Source: Pimelobacter simplex (lineage in GTDB: Bacteria > Actinomycetota > Actinomycetes > Propionibacteriales > Nocardioidaceae). From it: a DNA stretch of 64,000 nt. The notes under the pieces are model-generated. The model did no database searches. It was not told the DNA's origin and saw nothing but the letters and a program-made list of their open reading frames with translations. The number at the start of each line of letters is the position of its first letter. Position 1 is the stretch's first letter. Location of the stretch: positions 5,456,001 through 5,520,000 of the forward strand of contig NZ_CP096276.1 in NCBI RefSeq assembly GCF_024662235.1, in the 5' to 3' direction. Below, one piece after another: positions 43,355 through 52,661 of the stretch. The position numbers and the translations under genes were made by a program.

Positions 43355-44680
43355 GTGGACACCGAGCAACGCCTGAGCCGGACGACCGTCGCGGCCCTCT
43401 GCGTCACCGAGTTCTGCGCCCTCGGCGCGCTCGTCATCCCGCTCGTGGTGGGCCTGAGCCTGCTCGTGCGCGGGGTCGAGTCCGGGCTCGCGCTGGAGAC
43501 CCGGCTCAGCTGGGTCGAGACGGCCGGCGCCCTGACCGCGATGTCGCTCAACCCGGTGTGGGGCTGGCTCAGCGACCGCACCGTGCGCCGCAGCGGCCAC
43601 CGCACGCCGTGGATCGTGGGTGGCACCGTCGTCGGCTGCGCCGCGGTCGTGACGGCGACCTACATGACCACCCTGCCCGCGCTGGTCCTCGTGTGGGCCT
43701 GCGCGCAGATGTCTTACAGCGCGACCTTCGCCGCGCTCTACGGCACCCTCTCCGACGTGGTGCACCCGGCAGACCGGGCGCGCGTGTCCGGCTGGTTCGC
43801 GGCTGCGGCGACCGGAGCGATCAGCTTCGGCGGCCTGGTCGGCTACGCGCTGCTCACCGGGCACCTCGGCGTCGCGCTCAGCGAGCCCCGCGTGGCGTTC
43901 GTGCTCCTGGCGTTCGTCGCGGTGCCGGTGGCGATCGTCGCGAGCCTGCACCTGCGCACCCTCACGCCGCGGACCCGCGTCGCCGAGCCCGAGCCCGCGC
44001 CGGTGGCCGCGCCGCTGGCGGGCGCGGGCTCGGCGTACTGGTGGCTGTGGCTGCAGCGCCTGTTCGCCCAGGCCTCCTACAGCTGCCTGACGGTCTACGG
44101 CGTCTTCTTCCTCATCCGCCGTGCGGGCGAGGAAGCCCACGACGCGGCCGCCACGGTCGCCCTGGTCACGGCCATCGGTGCCGCGCTCGGCATGGCGATG
44201 GCGGTCGGCGGCTCCCGGGCCCTGGCCCGCCGGATCGGCTACCGCCCGGTGATGGCCGCCGGCATCCTGCTCCTGCTCGGCGCCAACGTGCTGCTCGCGC
44301 TGTCGGCCAGCACCCCTGCGTTCGTGATCGCCCTCCTCTGCGCCGGCACCGGCCTCGGCACGTACGTCGCCCTCGACCTCGCCGTCGCGCTGACCGTGCT
44401 CCCGCCGACCGCGAACGGCCGGTTCCTCGGCTACTTCAACATCGCCCGGACCCTGCCGCAGTCGGTGGTCCCGGCGCTCGGCCCGCTCTTCCTGGCGCTC
44501 GGCTCCGGGGACCTGCTCGGTGCGGACCGGTCGCGCAACTACTTCGCCTTCTTCGCGTTCGGCAGCGTGCTCTCGCTGGTCGCGCTGGTGCTCCTCGCCC
44601 GGCTCACCGTCCCGGACCACCGCGACCCCCGAAAGGGGGGTGAGATGCGGGATGAGGTTCCCGCCTCGCCCGTGTCCTGA
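43355..44680 (+). CDS. MFS transporter
   Basis: A 441-aa membrane protein started at GTG 43355 after CAGGAGAG. About twelve hydrophobic segments are visible. The loop 2-3 motif reads G-W-L-S-D-R-T-V-R-R-S-G-H-R, the MFS signature G-x-x-x-D-R-x-G-R-R in modified form. The later half has G-S-R-A-L-A-R-R-I-G-Y-R-P and R-F-L-G-Y-F-N-I-A-R. The pattern resembles glycoside-pentoside-type (GPH/SweetMFS-like) or unknown drug/sugar carriers. Substrate cannot be told. Three CTGGAC direct repeats lie in the region shared with the LuxR gene. Confidence 0.85.
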   Translation: MDTEQRLSRTTVAALCVTEFCALGALVIPLVVGLSLLVRGVESGLALETRLSWVETAGALTAMSLNPVWGWLSDRTVRRSGHRTPWIVGGTVVGCAAVVTATYMTTLPALVLVWACAQMSYSATFAALYGTLSDVVHPADRARVSGWFAAAATGAISFGGLVGYALLTGHLGVALSEPRVAFVLLAFVAVPVAIVASLHLRTLTPRTRVAEPEPAPVAAPLAGAGSAYWWLWLQRLFAQASYSCLTVYGVFFLIRRAGEEAHDAAATVALVTAIGAALGMAMAVGGSRALARRIGYRPVMAAGILLLLGANVLLALSASTPAFVIALLCAGTGLGTYVALDLAVALTVLPPTANGRFLGYFNIARTLPQSVVPALGPLFLALGSGDLLGADRSRNYFAFFAFGSVLSLVALVLLARLTVPDHRDPRKGGEMRDEVPASPVS

Positions 44681-44781
44681 GACCTTCCCGATCGATTCTT
44701 CACCTTGCGACGAGAACGGCCGTCCGAGGGGAGAGGCCGCCTCACCGCACTCTCATGCCCCCCGGTGGAAGGTCTCCTGCC

Positions 44782-47700
44782 ATGAAGATGTCCGTGCCCG
44801 AACGCGGGACGGCGAGGCGCGCAGCGGCGCGCTCGCGCGTCCCGCTCGTCGTGACGATGGTGCTCGCCGTCGTCACCGCAGGCGTGGGGCTGCTGTGGCC
44901 CTCCGCCGCGTCGGCCGCGGGGTCCGGCGTGCTCGACATCGTGATCACGCCGGTCGACCTGAGCAACGGCGCGACCATCACCGACATCGAGGACGGGACG
45001 CACGACAACAAGGTCACCTACCGGGTGCAGTACTCCTGCACCACCGCCGCGTGCGACGGCACCCAGGTGCAGTTCTCCACGCCGCCCACCGACCCCCACG
45101 GGCTGCTGCCGGCCGGCCAGTTCATCCTGATGTACGGCTCGTGGGTCCAGCCCGGCGCGGGCGGCACCATCGGCGGCACCGACGCGACCGGCAAGGTCGT
45201 CGACCTCGGCAACCTCGCCGCCGGTACGTCGGGCACCTTCTCGGTGACCTACGGCTACCAGGCCTCGCGCAACCGCGAGATCCCGAACGGCTCCTTCTAC
45301 CCCGAGGGCACCTCGGTGCCGATGTCCGCGACGATCAGCTCCGACTCCGCGACCGGCCCGAAGACCTCGAACAGCGCCGTCACCTGGCACATCGGCACCC
45401 CGACGGCGGTGACGTCCGGCCTCGGTGTCTCGAACCCGACCTTCGACACCGACGTCCAGGAGTCGTACCGGATCGCCGTCAACCCCGGCAACATGCGCAC
45501 CAACCCGGGCTCCAACGTCGCGGGTGACGCGTCGTTGGTCGCCACGGGCAACTACAAGATCGTCTACACCGTCCCGGCCGAGGCCGTGATCGACGAGGCC
45601 AGCGACGACGGGGTCATCGACAACGCCAACCACACGGTCACCTGGACCAAGGGCACCGCGGCGACCCCGTCGTACGGCGCTCGCGGTGGCTGGGGTCTCG
45701 CGGCCCTGAGCGGCTTCAACAGCGGCGGCGCCGCGACCAACAACGGCCTGGTCGGCCCGGCCGACGCGGCCACCTGGGGCCCGCGGACCGTCAAGGTGAC
45801 CTTCCCGGGCAGCAACTTCCCCGAGGCGGACCCGACCGGCTGCAACTTCGTCAAGGACGTGACGTCGAACCTCGCGGTGACCGTCAACTACCTCGACAGC
45901 GCTCGCACGCAGCGGACGCTCAACCGCGACCTGACGACCAAGGTCGCCTGCACCAACCCCTTCGGCGGGATCCTGACCGCCAAGACCGTCTCGAACGGCG
46001 TCACCACCAACGAGGGTGACGGCGACCTGGGCGGCGGCATCCTCGCCGTCAACACCCCGGCTCCGGGTGAGGCCGACACGGGCAACCGCGAGTGGCGGGT
46101 CTCGGCCGGCAACGTCGGCAATGTCGACGCCACGGCCGTGATCGACGAGCCGAACCTCGACCAGGACCACATCAAGGTGCAGCGGATCATCGCCTACCAG
46201 TTCTCGGGCGCGCCCGCGGGCTGGGAGGCGAGCGTCGACTGGGTCGACAACACCGGAGCGACCGGCACCGCCCAGCTGGGCAACGCCGCCTTCGTCGACG
46301 CGCAGCCGGGCCGTTGGTTCGTCAGCGCCAAGACCACCGCGCCGCTCCCGGCCGGGCGGATCCTGCCGAGCGACAACACCGCGACCACGATGCAGATGGG
46401 CTACCGCTTCAAGATCGACGACGGGGCCATCCCGCTGACCGGCCAGGAGCGCACCAACACCGCCGACGTCTCCATGTCCTACCCGGCCGACGCCGACGGC
46501 GACGGCACCCCGGACGACTACACCAACCTGCAGGGTCAGCCCCTGCCGACGCGGAAGGTCGAGCAGTCGCGCTCGCGCACGGTCCGCTACACCCAGCCGC
46601 TGGCCACGCTGACCCCGGGCTTCGTGGGCACCCCCGTCGTGGCCGGCGGTGGCAACCCGATGCCGGGCACCGAGGTGACCTTCTCGATGCGCGCGCTGAC
46701 CTCCAACGTCTGGCCCGGTACGTCGGTCCAGCCGCAGCTGGTCTTCGTCGCGCCGGTCGGGTGGGAGGTCGTCCCGGGCTCGGCGTCGTTCACCGCGAAC
46801 GGCACGGGCGCGACGGCGACGGCGCCCGCCGGCGTCACGTACGACTACCGCACCGTCACCATCGGTGGCGAGCAGCGCTCGGTCGCCGTGGCGACGTACC
46901 CGAGCCAGGTCGCACTGAGCGCGGCGACCAACGACTACTGGCCGACGCTCTCGGTCAAGGCCAAGCCGACCCTCGCGGCGGTGCCGGGCGTGCAGCCGAT
47001 CGGTGCGGTCTGGGCCGGTGACCAGAGCGGCACCTGGCGCGACGCGACCGGCCAGGGCTTCGTGTCCGGGCCGAACCAGTTCCGGGTCACCGCGCTGGCG
47101 GCCGACTCCGGAGACGTCGACGCCGACGGGGACACGACCGAGGAGTACGCGGTCCAGAACAACACCTTCAACCTCGCTGTCGGCGCCTCCGACGGCCTGA
47201 GCGTCCTCAAGGAGCTGTGCATCCCCGACGAGAGCGCGGCCGACGGTTGCGCGTGGGTCGCCGACCCGTCGCAGGTCCACGAGATCCCGGTCGCGGAGTC
47301 GACCGTGAAGTACCGGATCACGCTGCGCAACGCGGGCAACACGACCCTCCACGACGTCGTCGCGTACGACGTCCTGCCGTACGTCGGCGACACCGGCCTG
47401 CTGGCCAACCCGCCGGCCCGCGGCTCGCAGTTCAACCTGCTCGTCGACTCGATCGCCTCGAGCTCGCCGAACCTCCAGCTCGCCTACTCGGCCTCGACCA
47501 ACCCGGCGCGCCCGCAGGTCAACCCGGGTGCGGCCGGCACGGTCGACGACTGGGGCGCCGGTGCCGCCGGCAAGAAGGCGATCCGGATGACCGTCGACGG
47601 CGACCTCGCCGCCGGCGCGACCGCCGAGGTGGTCCTCGTGGCCGCCGTGGCGCCGGGCTCGCCGACCAACAAGACCGCCTGCAACACGGTCGCCGCGGAC

Positions 47701-50700
47701 TCGAACGAGACGCTGCCGGCCGAGCCGCTCGCGGTGTGCGTGATCCGCGCGGCGGGGGAGCCGGGCCTCACGCTCGCCAAGACCGCGGCGCTGACCACCG
47801 ACCACGGCACGCCGGGGGTGGCCGACAAGGGGGACGTGATCACGTACACCTTCACCGCCGACAACAGCGGCAACGTCCCGCTGTCCGACGTGTCGATCGA
47901 CGACACCAAGGCGGGGCTCTCGGCGATCACGCCGGCGAGCGTGGCCACGCTGGCTCCGGGCGACGACACCACGTTCACCGCGACGTACACGGTGACGCAG
48001 GCGGACGTCGACAACGGCGCGGCGATCACCAACACCGCGACCGCCGAGGCGACGGACCCGGACGACGGTGCGGTCGTCTCGCCGCCCGACTCCGCGTCGA
48101 CCAACGTCGTGACGGCGGCGCCGAGCCTGCTGACGGACAAGGAGGCCGAGCTCGACGACACGAACGGCAACGGCAAGGCCGACAAGGGCGAGAAGATCGC
48201 CTACTCGTTCACGGTGCGCAACAACGGCAACGTGACGGTGAGCGGTGTTGCGGTCGACGACCCGATGGTCTCGGGGATCAGCCCGGCGTCGGCGACGATC
48301 GCGCCGGGTGGTCAGCAGGTGTTCACCGCGGGTGACTACACGGTGACCCAGGCGGACGTCGACAGTGGTGGTCCGATCGTGAACCGGGCGTCCGCGTCCG
48401 GTACGGCGCCCGGTGGTGGCGAGGTCACCTCGCCGGACGACACCACGTCGACCGACACAGTGGCCCGTGCGCCGGGTCTGTCGGTGGACAAGTCCGCGGC
48501 GCTGACGACCGATCACGGCGCGGCCGGCAAGGCGGACAAGGACGACGTCATCACCTACACGTTCGTGGTGGAGAACACCGGGAACGTGACGATGACGAAC
48601 GTCGCGATCGCCGATGCCCTGCCGGGTCTCTCGCCGACGACGCCGCTGCAGGTCGCCACGCTGGCGCCGGGTGCGGACACGACGTTCACCGCGACGTACA
48701 CGGTGACCCAGGCCGACGTGGACGCTGGTACGCCGGTGCACAACTCGGCCGTCGCCCAGGGCAAGGCGCCCGACGGCACGACGTCGAGCTCGACGCCGGA
48801 CACGACCGACACCGACGTGGTGGCGGCCGACCCGGACCTGTCGATCGACAAGACCGCCGTGCTGGACGACACGAACGGCAACGGTGCCGCGGACAAGGAC
48901 GAGGAGATCGCCTACACGTTCACGGTGCACAACGCCGGCAATGTCACCCTCAGCGGCGTGAAGGTCACCGACCTGCTGCCCGGCCTGAGCGCCGTCAGCC
49001 CGGTGAGCGTCGCGACGCTGGCCCCGGGTGCGGACGCGGTGTTCACCGCGTCGTACACGACGACCCAGGGCGACGTGGACCGCGGCGGCTCGATCGACAA
49101 CTCCGCCACCGCGTCCGCGAAGGCGCCGAACGACGCCCCGGTGACCTCGGTCCCCGACACGACCAGCACCAACCTGGTGCCCGGTGCGCCGGGGATCGTG
49201 CTGGACAAGAAGTCGGTGCTCGACGACACCAACGGCAACGGCAAGGCCGACGTGGGTGAGGAGATCGCCTACACGTTCGAGGTGGAGAACACCGGCAACG
49301 TGACCGCGACGGACGTCGAGGTCACCGACCCCGAGGTCACCGGCATCACGCCGGCCAGCGCGACCATCGCCCCGGACGACACCGTGGTGTTCACCGCCGA
49401 TCCCTACGTGGTGACGCAGGGTGACGTCGACGACGGCGTCGTGCACAACGTCGCGGCCGCCTCGGCGAAGGTGCCGGGTGGCGCGACCGTGACCAGCGAG
49501 GACGTCGACGACGTCGACACCGTCGAGGCCCACCCGGACCTGGGTGTCGTGAAGTCCGCGGAGATCACGGTGGACGCGGCCACGGCCGGCAAGGCCGACG
49601 TGGACGATGTCGTCACCTACACCTTCACGGTGCGCAACGACGGCGGTGCCACGGCGTTCGACGTCTCGGTCGCGGACGCCCTGCCGGGTCTGTCGGCGGT
49701 CTCGCCGGCCTCGGTGGCGACGCTCGCCCCGGGCGCGGAGACCGAGTTCACCGCGACGTACACGGTGAGGCGGGCGGACGTGGTGCGTGGCGGGATCGAG
49801 AACACCGCGTCGGTGACCTACCGCGGCCCCGTCCGCGGCGGCCAGCAGCCGGCTCCGGTCACGGACGACTCCAACACCGTCACCACCCCGACCGGCAGCA
49901 TCGGTGCGCCGACGCTGACCACGAAGGCGTCGTCGGCCAAGGTCGCGATGAGTGTCGGCAAGGGTGGTGTCCCGAACGGGGTGCGGTTGCACGACGTGGT
50001 GACGATCAGCGGTTTCGTGACCGGTGGTGACGCGTCGGGTACGGCCACGCTGTACGGGCCGGTGGCGAAGCGTTCGGCGGGGATGTGCACGCCGGGGCGC
50101 AAGGTCGGTTCGGTGGCGTTCGTGCCGCGTAACGGCACGGTGCGTACGCCGGCGATCACGGTCCGCAAGCCGGGCTACTACACCTGGGTGGTCGCTACCA
50201 GTGAGGACCGGCGCAACGACGCTGCTTCGCATGCCTGTGGGTTGGCGGCGGAGACGACGCTGGTGCACCGTGCGGAGGTCGGCAAGGTCAAGATCGAGAC
50301 CGGGTTCACCGGTCCGGTGGTCGCGGGCCGCCAGGTGCGTCCGGCGAGTGTGTCGATCCCGGCGATCGGGATGAAGGCTCCGTTGGACGTGGTGGGTGTG
50401 CGCAAGGGGTCAATGGTGATCCCGGAGAACGTGCGCCGTGGTGGCTGGCTGCAGCAGTCGGCTGCTCCTGGTGAGGTGGTCGGTGCGACCGTCATCGCCG
50501 GTCACGTCTCTGATCGTCATGACCGGCCGGGTGCGTTCGGGAAGCTGAACAAGGCCAAGGTGGGTCAGGTCGTCACCGTGCGGGGCACGGACGGCAAGGT
50601 GCAGAAGTACCGGATCACCAAGGTCTACACGCAGAAGCGGACCAAGGGCTTCACCGGTGCTCCGGTGTCGACCACCGGTGCCCACCAGCTCACGTTGGTG

Positions 50701-50784
50701 ACCTGCACGGGCAAGGTCCGCTACAGCAGCGGCCGGTTCCACTACACGAAGAACCAGGTCGTGATCGCGACCCCGATCGGCTGA
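44782..50784 (+). CDS. Giant exported repeat protein with C-terminal sortase domain
   Basis: A 2,000-aa protein (ATG 44755 is an alternative). A signal peptide with basic n-region (R-R-A-A-A-R-S-R) and a core ending S-A-A-S-A-A is present. Residues about 35-985 are beta-rich, unassigned, with a Ca-type loop D-A-D-G-D-G-T-P-D-D. Residues about 992-1700 hold six DUF11/DUF7507-like repeats, some with D-D-T-N-G-N-G-K-A-D. After a ~125-residue Cys-containing module, residues about 1856-2000 match a class F-type sortase: V-S-I-P-A-I-G-M, G-G-W, His1908 in A-G-H-V, Cys1975 in L-V-T-C-T-G, Arg1980 or Arg1985, and the final V-V-I-A-T-P. All three catalytic residue types are present. No C-terminal anchor. 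Confidence 0.87.
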   Translation: MKMSVPERGTARRAAARSRVPLVVTMVLAVVTAGVGLLWPSAASAAGSGVLDIVITPVDLSNGATITDIEDGTHDNKVTYRVQYSCTTAACDGTQVQFSTPPTDPHGLLPAGQFILMYGSWVQPGAGGTIGGTDATGKVVDLGNLAAGTSGTFSVTYGYQASRNREIPNGSFYPEGTSVPMSATISSDSATGPKTSNSAVTWHIGTPTAVTSGLGVSNPTFDTDVQESYRIAVNPGNMRTNPGSNVAGDASLVATGNYKIVYTVPAEAVIDEASDDGVIDNANHTVTWTKGTAATPSYGARGGWGLAALSGFNSGGAATNNGLVGPADAATWGPRTVKVTFPGSNFPEADPTGCNFVKDVTSNLAVTVNYLDSARTQRTLNRDLTTKVACTNPFGGILTAKTVSNGVTTNEGDGDLGGGILAVNTPAPGEADTGNREWRVSAGNVGNVDATAVIDEPNLDQDHIKVQRIIAYQFSGAPAGWEASVDWVDNTGATGTAQLGNAAFVDAQPGRWFVSAKTTAPLPAGRILPSDNTATTMQMGYRFKIDDGAIPLTGQERTNTADVSMSYPADADGDGTPDDYTNLQGQPLPTRKVEQSRSRTVRYTQPLATLTPGFVGTPVVAGGGNPMPGTEVTFSMRALTSNVWPGTSVQPQLVFVAPVGWEVVPGSASFTANGTGATATAPAGVTYDYRTVTIGGEQRSVAVATYPSQVALSAATNDYWPTLSVKAKPTLAAVPGVQPIGAVWAGDQSGTWRDATGQGFVSGPNQFRVTALAADSGDVDADGDTTEEYAVQNNTFNLAVGASDGLSVLKELCIPDESAADGCAWVADPSQVHEIPVAESTVKYRITLRNAGNTTLHDVVAYDVLPYVGDTGLLANPPARGSQFNLLVDSIASSSPNLQLAYSASTNPARPQVNPGAAGTVDDWGAGAAGKKAIRMTVDGDLAAGATAEVVLVAAVAPGSPTNKTACNTVAADSNETLPAEPLAVCVIRAAGEPGLTLAKTAALTTDHGTPGVADKGDVITYTFTADNSGNVPLSDVSIDDTKAGLSAITPASVATLAPGDDTTFTATYTVTQADVDNGAAITNTATAEATDPDDGAVVSPPDSASTNVVTAAPSLLTDKEAELDDTNGNGKADKGEKIAYSFTVRNNGNVTVSGVAVDDPMVSGISPASATIAPGGQQVFTAGDYTVTQADVDSGGPIVNRASASGTAPGGGEVTSPDDTTSTDTVARAPGLSVDKSAALTTDHGAAGKADKDDVITYTFVVENTGNVTMTNVAIADALPGLSPTTPLQVATLAPGADTTFTATYTVTQADVDAGTPVHNSAVAQGKAPDGTTSSSTPDTTDTDVVAADPDLSIDKTAVLDDTNGNGAADKDEEIAYTFTVHNAGNVTLSGVKVTDLLPGLSAVSPVSVATLAPGADAVFTASYTTTQGDVDRGGSIDNSATASAKAPNDAPVTSVPDTTSTNLVPGAPGIVLDKKSVLDDTNGNGKADVGEEIAYTFEVENTGNVTATDVEVTDPEVTGITPASATIAPDDTVVFTADPYVVTQGDVDDGVVHNVAAASAKVPGGATVTSEDVDDVDTVEAHPDLGVVKSAEITVDAATAGKADVDDVVTYTFTVRNDGGATAFDVSVADALPGLSAVSPASVATLAPGAETEFTATYTVRRADVVRGGIENTASVTYRGPVRGGQQPAPVTDDSNTVTTPTGSIGAPTLTTKASSAKVAMSVGKGGVPNGVRLHDVVTISGFVTGGDASGTATLYGPVAKRSAGMCTPGRKVGSVAFVPRNGTVRTPAITVRKPGYYTWVVATSEDRRNDAASHACGLAAETTLVHRAEVGKVKIETGFTGPVVAGRQVRPASVSIPAIGMKAPLDVVGVRKGSMVIPENVRRGGWLQQSAAPGEVVGATVIAGHVSDRHDRPGAFGKLNKAKVGQVVTVRGTDGKVQKYRITKVYTQKRTKGFTGAPVSTTGAHQLTLVTCTGKVRYSSGRFHYTKNQVVIATPIG
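47755..49890 (+). repeat. Six tandem ~355-bp repeats encoding DUF11-type domains
   Basis: Each unit of about 118 codons carries A-Y-T-F-T-V-x-N-x-G-N-V-T, A-T-L-A-P-G and Y-T-V-T-Q-A-D-V-D. Two sub-types occur: one opening with T-T-D-H-G (units 1 and 3, with a relative in unit 6) and one with D-D-T-N-G-N-G (units 2, 4, 5). This suggests duplication of a two-domain cassette. Confidence 0.8.
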
Positions 50785-50801
50785 TCCCCAGCCGTCGGGA
50801 C

Positions 50802-50835
50802 GAGGCCCTCACCGGAACCATCCGGTGGGGGCCTC
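50802..50835 (+). terminator. Hairpin after the sortase-tailed giant protein
   Basis: GAGGCCCT-CACCGGA (50802-50816), loop ACCA, TCCGGTG-GGGGCCTC (50821-50835). The stem is 15 bp with one G-U pair, 17 nt after the stop. Confidence 0.8.
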
Positions 50836-50884
50836 GGCGTCCCGGGGCCGGCGACGGGAGGGCCGCCGTCCTGCCGCCGACCGT

Positions 50885-51538
50885 CTAGAGGCGAGCGATC
50901 CAGGGGTGTCCGGGGACCACCGAGGTCAGGGCGTCGCGCAGCCACTCCCTGCGGTCGTCCGTCAGGAGCGGAAGGGTCGCGGCGAAGTCAGGCTCGTCCT
51001 TCGGCCGCCGCAGTCGCGCCTTGTAGGCGAGCACGATCTCCGGCGAGAGATAGCGGATGCCGTCCTCGGCCCGCCAGGTCACCTCGTCGACGGCAGCCGT
51101 GTGCCCGGCAAGGACCTTGTTCGTCCAGAGGCCGTCGGCGTCGGGGGTCAGCGGGATGTCGACGACCCACGGATCCTTCGCACTCGCCCGCAGCCACAGC
51201 TGACTCCGCGGCTCATCGACGTCCGGCCAGCGCTCTCCGAGCGGGTGGAGGACGCCGCCCACGTTGTTCCACACGTGCCAGCGCCCTCTCATGAACTCCA
51301 CGAACGCCGGCACGTCGCACGCGAGGATCGACATGTCGGTGTCTTCGTGCTCGCGGCGGAAGCCGGTCGCCGCCTCGATCGCCCACCCGCCGACGATCCA
51401 CCAGGGGCGGTCGAATCCGCGCATCTGCTCGGCCAGCTCGGCGGGCGGCAGGGGAGCCCACGCTCCGTAGAGCGCCAGGAACGCGTCTTCTTCCGCCTGT
51501 TCCTCGGGCGTGCGGCCGAGCGGGACGCGATCGCTCAT
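50885..51538 (-). CDS. Nucleotidyltransferase-like protein (aminoglycoside adenylyltransferase fold)
   Basis: A 217-aa protein from ATG 51538 (ATG 51550 is also in frame). The core W-W-I-V-G-G-W-A-I-E-A, followed by R-E-H-E-D-T-D-M-S-I, is the G-G...h-x-D-h-D pattern of nucleotidyltransferase folds, as in the ANT(2'') family. The third acidic residue may be in W-V-V-D-I-P-L. Y-L-S-P-E-I-V-L-A-Y-K-A-R-L is the conserved helix with Lys. It could modify a small molecule; whether aminoglycosides are involved cannot be said. It stands alone on the minus strand. Confidence 0.75.
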   Translation of the reverse strand: MSDRVPLGRTPEEQAEEDAFLALYGAWAPLPPAELAEQMRGFDRPWWIVGGWAIEAATGFRREHEDTDMSILACDVPAFVEFMRGRWHVWNNVGGVLHPLGERWPDVDEPRSQLWLRASAKDPWVVDIPLTPDADGLWTNKVLAGHTAAVDEVTWRAEDGIRYLSPEIVLAYKARLRRPKDEPDFAATLPLLTDDRREWLRDALTSVVPGHPWIARL

Positions 51539-51599
51539 GACGCGGAGCATCCCACGAGGGCGTCCCGGGGCGCGGCTCAGGCACGCGGAGACCCGGCGC

Positions 51600-51605
51600 T
51601 AGCCT
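51600..51605 (+). promoter_or_regulatory. -10 box of a probably leaderless transcript (DUF1275 gene)
   Basis: TAGCCT is followed by exactly 6 nt and the GTG start at 51612, with no ribosome site in between. Confidence 0.5.
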
Positions 51606-51611
51606 CGATCG

Positions 51612-52319
51612 GTGATCGCCCGCCTCTCCGCCGTCCCCCACGAGCGCTTCCACCTCGGTGCCCTGCTCGTGCTGACCTTCTCGACCGGGATCATCGACGC
51701 CGTCGGCTACCTCGGCCTCGACCGCGTCTTCACCGGCAACATGACGGGCAATGTCGTCATCCTCGGCATGGGTCTGGCGGGCGCCGACGACCTGCCGGTG
51801 GTCGGCCCGCTGCTCGCCCTGGTGGGCTTCATGGTCGGGGCGGCGCTGGCCGGCCGGGTGCTGCGCGCGGCCGCCGCCGGCTGGAGCGGGCGGACGACGG
51901 CGCTGTTCGCGGCGGTGGGCGTCGTCGTCCTCGGGCTCGCGGTGGTGCTGATGGTGGTCGGGGACGAGCCGGGGCGTGAGGTCCAGGTGGTGCTCACCAC
52001 CGTCCTCGGTACGGCGATGGGGGTGCAGGCCGCGACCGCGCGCTTCCTCGCGGTCAAGGACGTCACGACGGTCGTCGTCACCTCGACGATCACCGGGCTG
52101 GCCTCGGACTCCGTGTTCGGCAGCGGCGACGGCAAGGGCTCGGGGCGGCGGGTGCTGGCGGTCGCGCTGATCCTGGTCGGGGCGCTCGTCGGCGCCGCGC
52201 TGCTCAAGGCCGGACTCGGGGTCGCGCTGGTGGTCGCCGGCCTGGTGATCCTCGTCCCGACCCTCGCCGGAGCCCTGCGCGCTCGCAGGATCGCGGTGAC
52301 CAGCCCCGTGGGAGGGTGA
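51612..52319 (+). CDS. DUF1275 (YoaK-like) membrane protein
   Basis: A 235-aa polytopic membrane protein with GTG start. The family signature G-I-I-D-A-V-G-Y-L-G-L-D-R-V-F-T-G-N-M-T-G-N-V-V is complete (residues about 26-49, given here residue by residue in outline). A second motif, A-M-G-V-Q-A-A-T-A-R-F and T-S-T-I-T-G-L-A-S-D, follows. About six membrane segments. Function of the family is unknown. It ends 4 nt before the amphi-Trp gene, so the two form one transcript. Confidence 0.88.
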   Translation: MIARLSAVPHERFHLGALLVLTFSTGIIDAVGYLGLDRVFTGNMTGNVVILGMGLAGADDLPVVGPLLALVGFMVGAALAGRVLRAAAAGWSGRTTALFAAVGVVVLGLAVVLMVVGDEPGREVQVVLTTVLGTAMGVQAATARFLAVKDVTTVVVTSTITGLASDSVFGSGDGKGSGRRVLAVALILVGALVGAALLKAGLGVALVVAGLVILVPTLAGALRARRIAVTSPVGG

Positions 52320-52323
52320 GCCC

Positions 52324-52539
52324 ATGGACCTCTTCGAGACCGACCACGCCGAGCGCATCAGCCGCGAGGCCGCTGCCGACCGCCTCCGGGCCATCGCCGA
52401 CGCGCTCTCGCGCCACAACTCCCTCGAGATCGACAAGAACGGCCGCCGGATCACGGTCAGCGTGCCGGACGAGGTCGAGCTCAAGGTCGAGATCGAGGTG
52501 GGTGACGAGAACGAGCTGGAGATCGAGATCAGCTGGTGA
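52324..52539 (+). CDS. Amphi-Trp domain protein
   Basis: A 71-aa acidic protein. It has a helical first half (S-R-E-A-A-A-D-R-L-R-A-I-A-D-A-L) and alternating charged beta strands (V-E-L-K-V-E-I-E-V), and ends in I-E-I-S-W. The terminal Trp and strand pattern define the small amphi-Trp family, found in archaea and actinobacteria, of unknown role. It is coupled to the DUF1275 gene. Confidence 0.8.
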   Translation: MDLFETDHAERISREAAADRLRAIADALSRHNSLEIDKNGRRITVSVPDEVELKVEIEVGDENELEIEISW

Positions 52540-52593
52540 TCGGCTGAGCCAGGCCTCGGGGCGCCGGAAATTCGGCGGCCCGAACCTGGCGAC

Positions 52594-52617
52594 AAAGTTA
52601 CAAGAAGGTTGTAGGTT
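52594..52617 (+). promoter_or_regulatory. Regulatory element and -10 of the NCS1 transporter gene
   Basis: The 21 bases 52594-52614 match 55345-55365 at 18 of 21 positions. The core TACAA-GAAGG-TTGTA is a perfect 5-bp dyad. TAGGTT (52612-52617) is a TANNNT -10, placed at the same point of the element as TAGAGT in the second copy. The MerR+XRE+cupin protein encoded nearby is the likely binder. Confidence 0.6.
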
Positions 52618-52661
52618 ATCGCCGAACGGCTGAACGGTACGGCCGAGCGAGAGGTGGAGCG

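Noticed and set aside
44681..44781. A riboswitch before the giant sortase-tailed gene
   Set aside because: The leader is G/C-rich and short, and I could not match it to a known aptamer pattern such as the c-di-AMP or cobalamin type.
44539..50268. A minus-strand open frame of about 1,900 codons opposite the sortase-tailed giant gene
   Set aside because: It is rich in Arg, Gly, Val, Asp and His, has no domain pattern or ribosome site, and mirrors the codon bias of the plus-strand gene; a G/C-driven shadow.
52540..52593. CGCCG-GAAATT-CGGCG as terminator of the DUF1275/amphi-Trp pair
   Set aside because: The stem is only 5 bp and there is no T-run; too weak to list.
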